Positions 63,901 to 64,000 of a stretch of DNA of 64,000 nucleotides are shown one piece after another. Source of the DNA: PLanc-01 sp035342095. GTDB lineage: Bacteria > Planctomycetota > Phycisphaerae > Sedimentisphaerales > Anaerobacaceae. The notes beneath the pieces are model-generated. The model was not told the origin of the DNA and searched no databases. It saw only the letters and a program-made list of their open reading frames with translations. The DNA lies in contig DAOQWL010000012.1 of NCBI GenBank assembly GCA_035342095.1, forward strand, positions 28,168-92,167, written 5' to 3'. The position numbers and the translations under genes were made by a program. The stretch's first letter is position 1, and each line of letters starts with the position of its first letter.

Positions 63901-64000
63901 ACGCGTTAACCGCCTGCTGGGTCAAGTTGGTGCTGCCAGTCGGTGGTAGCCGTTCACGGACTTGCGTCAATGGAGCAGTGAGGGTGCGGGTTTTTGTTGG
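57941..64000 (-). CDS. Giant secreted multidomain protein with Gly/Cys C-terminal sorting signal (N-terminus outside window)
   Basis: More than 2009 residues; the frame is open past the window edge. Numbering here is from 63970. A zinc-dependent phospholipase C/S1-P1-like domain (about 45-140; QHHHW, FHAIGRVLHVLQDMASPPHV) comes first. A fibronectin-like domain (about 390-480) and two near-identical choice-of-anchor-D-type repeats (about 490-680) follow, then three Calx-beta-like repeats, a GEKWEQGTSH Ig-like domain and a DUF11 domain. Sialidase-like strands repeating 'AVD..GN.YV.W' make up much of the rest. The C-terminus is ten Gly then CAISPYDGCDPVEFMLPF, a membrane helix and a basic tail. 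The operon continues with a CPBP protease, gspC and gspD. Confidence 0.88.
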   Translation of the reverse strand, partial: PTKTRTLTAPLTQVRERLPPTGSTNLTQQAVNASQVSFYSTDVTRMKQGAVDEDQNVQANEWFLRYQHHHWNPLTNAKSKWPTSKTAYIYAGELWTKASNAFGSESRRHGGDEVDGTQGSFHAIGRVLHVLQDMASPPHVHAPDGHGWLAPGNTGPGGSSYGYYSDFEEKWSPSSSVYAGWGYPAVTGGVLTPSDAINASIPNSRLDNESLTEMRNRLSSIPSSERSKIEGYMKAQAWMSYFHTSFYGQINKDENNPAPSSSGSSRISILRRLFPNRISFTSGSLGNAWDDYWTIDGVGYYDKRLQYFPEDWWPCPGAYPIGNKQEGSGTSWRILGRFYIYLHYYEGSTSGYWNRATRPNYYPDGTSNSLDLAQYYGNVLLPLSARFGAGLLNGLFPAPSSLSYPSSSSTGQYTVSWGTVPSTDAGSPTGYILERSRNGGSWTEVYAGPNRSYSENVGDGSYQYRVRARWFSSNFLYGVTRTETSTCNVTIPTRIISLSGDLAFGNVIVGQGPQRTMTVSNTGNSTLSVSSISCPSGFSASPQSFTVGAGGSRDVTITFSPAAAQSYGGTITVNSDKTSGTNTRSCSGTGIAPTRVIRLTGDLSFGGVTLGQSVQRTMTVYNDGNSTLAVSSISCPSGFSASSQSFTVSAGGSRDVTITFNPTVAQSYSGTVTVNSDRTSGTNTRSCSGDVIKEILTNVNSVSVPEGGTNTFGVRLGVQPPGDVAVSVSRVSGDTDIAVSGGGTLTFTPTNWNTYQIVSLTAAEDADAIDGTATITCSASGWTSKSMTATESDNDREILTDRQTVSVPEGGTVTFQVRLKAQPGSNVVVSVSRVSGDSDISVSSGSSLTFTTSNWSTYQTVTLAAAEDADAKDDVATIRCSATGWTGKDVTATENDNDREFITNTNAMTVPEKGTASFQIKLKGQPSGSVVVTVARVSGDPDITVQSGAQLTFDSGNWNTYQTVTLAAAEDADAVNGTATIRCSATGWANKDITATEDDAQGSLTVTSPNGGEKWEQGTSHNIVWTSSGNPGPNVKIEYSPTNGGTWFQITASTDNDGSHPWTVPDVASAQFLVRVTSTTKPEISGTSGAVFTVIGSPHHLAFGTQPTNTIATEGPTPAISPSPTVKICDAANNTVTSSSANVSLALVGGGGSGAELRGTATKAAVSGVVTFNDLRITRAGTGFQLQATCGGVTAASSSTFNVTAQPALTIAMQDNADPVNANDQVTYTITYGNTGLAPATGVVVTETLPSSLTFVSATGGGTYSAATGTVTWNVGTLGVQTTGQTVTFIAKVKAEMADGGPITHNQLTIRCDQTGTVTALAETTTVRDTKPPQVLGCTPGANAEMVPCGGIIRLHVTDGGSGVRYDGETVTIRIEGDLIYDGAHETASGVYNTKSRDQAVRGICRRSGTAADYEFAFTPSTRFDHEQSVDVVVTVADVAGNTDTISYSFTTETRFFGKNAKVNSDSGKLIQDHPATAVDSAGNIWVVWDQQVTGTDTDIYIGKLAAGGSAFGASAAVYTGANVQSHPVIAVDRNNGLYVAWQSLGTNGKWDVYVSRSSNGSTWTEPLAVNVGDPNNTSSQRFPSIAADNRAPGTVYVVYEDDRAGNKDIWIATSTNGTAWTETRITTHSSDQTLPRVFIDPNDSTAYALWTDARNAATQGTNIYAASSANSWNNIAVVTGTSNEASGVGAAYGTIYLAWVSQQSTPASVYYGSDAGGLPIAGTRIADEAGVSQASPSLALRRDTRGTKLFAVWQDGRDAKNGDATDIYFAESGSPFGTNILVNDDTGRNAQSAPVVGVDHKGNPYVVWVDERNGNKDIYYAGAVSINDPLPTTVVTTGGKTTVRATGQANLEVEIPQMPSGVQANEITIAEVSNPPQMPSGTNAVGLKYEFGPTGLQFAEPVTIRIPLTEDGGYSTYRVYRYDPNDLTSPSFPWTEDGIHNPATNQGTYLEVQVDHFSIYGAAGITVPPPGGGGGGGGGGCAISPYDGCDPVEFMLPFVAYVLILLSMGLVRERVHCK
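61935..62525 (-). repeat. Tandem coding repeat (choice-of-anchor-D-type units)
   Basis: Two units of about 300 bp lie side by side in the giant gene. Stretches such as GGTGATCGTTACGTCCCG and GGACAACTGATGGAACT are shared. The DNA similarity indicates a fairly recent internal duplication. Confidence 0.7.

Noticed and set aside
1..64000. CRISPR arrays, rRNA genes, prophage structural genes or IS transposases
   Set aside because: I looked for regularly spaced repeats, rRNA motifs and transposase signatures and found none.

Overview
The window looks like chromosomal DNA of a planctomycete, most likely class Phycisphaerae (Sedimentisphaerales-like). This is inferred from three things: GC-rich genes packed on both strands, several secreted PA14/CBM9-type proteins sharing a 'DDFESY' module, and the mix of housekeeping and envelope genes. 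No rRNA is present, so the assignment is not proven. Two tRNA genes are present, Lys(CTT) and Asp(GTC).

Layout. 1-7.2 kb: an incomplete secreted protein, a palindrome-rich gap, a small membrane protein, a reverse-strand operon (GDPD-like phosphodiesterase, LolD/MacB-type ABC ATPase, FtsX/MacB permease) and a CBM9-like secreted protein. 7.2-10.6 kb: a B12-binding-like protein, citramalate synthase and tRNA-Lys. 11-15.4 kb: a three-gene cassette of membrane-anchored GrpE-like protein, lidless Hsp70 and TerB/J-like protein. 15.5-17.4 kb: a PIN toxin-like module with two tiny downstream ORFs, and a PIG-L deacetylase. 18-28.7 kb: two large PA14 proteins with matching promoters and long leaders, an SGNH/TPR protein, and small secreted and HEAT-repeat proteins. 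28.8-35.2 kb: an S9 peptidase and a chemotaxis-like set (MCP, CheW, FixJ-type regulator with a glutamate at the phosphorylation site). 35.6-46.5 kb: a DUF5060-type glycosidase-like lipoprotein, a TPR protein with two RNA polymerase alpha-CTD-like domains, then the conserved envelope/export run SpoIID, tgt, yajC, secDF, LysM. 46.5-49.5 kb: a tetR-tolC-pgl operon with a probable double operator.

After tRNA-Asp (49.8 kb) the region becomes accessory. An integrase pseudogene reads into the 3' half of the tRNA and is followed by a HTH protein and a YbjN-like protein. Next comes about 1 kb of strongly structured non-coding DNA. It contains a clear group II intron domain V but no reverse transcriptase. 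A protein of unknown family and a tiny overlapping ORF follow.

From 64 to 54.25 kb runs a reverse-strand operon: a giant multidomain secreted protein, a CPBP glutamic-type membrane protease, GspC and GspD. The giant protein ends in a poly-Gly/Cys motif, a transmembrane segment and a basic tail. Together these suggest a dedicated C-terminal sorting system linked to type II secretion. This operon, the GrpE/Hsp70/J-like cassette and the intron-associated protein are the best candidates for undescribed biology.
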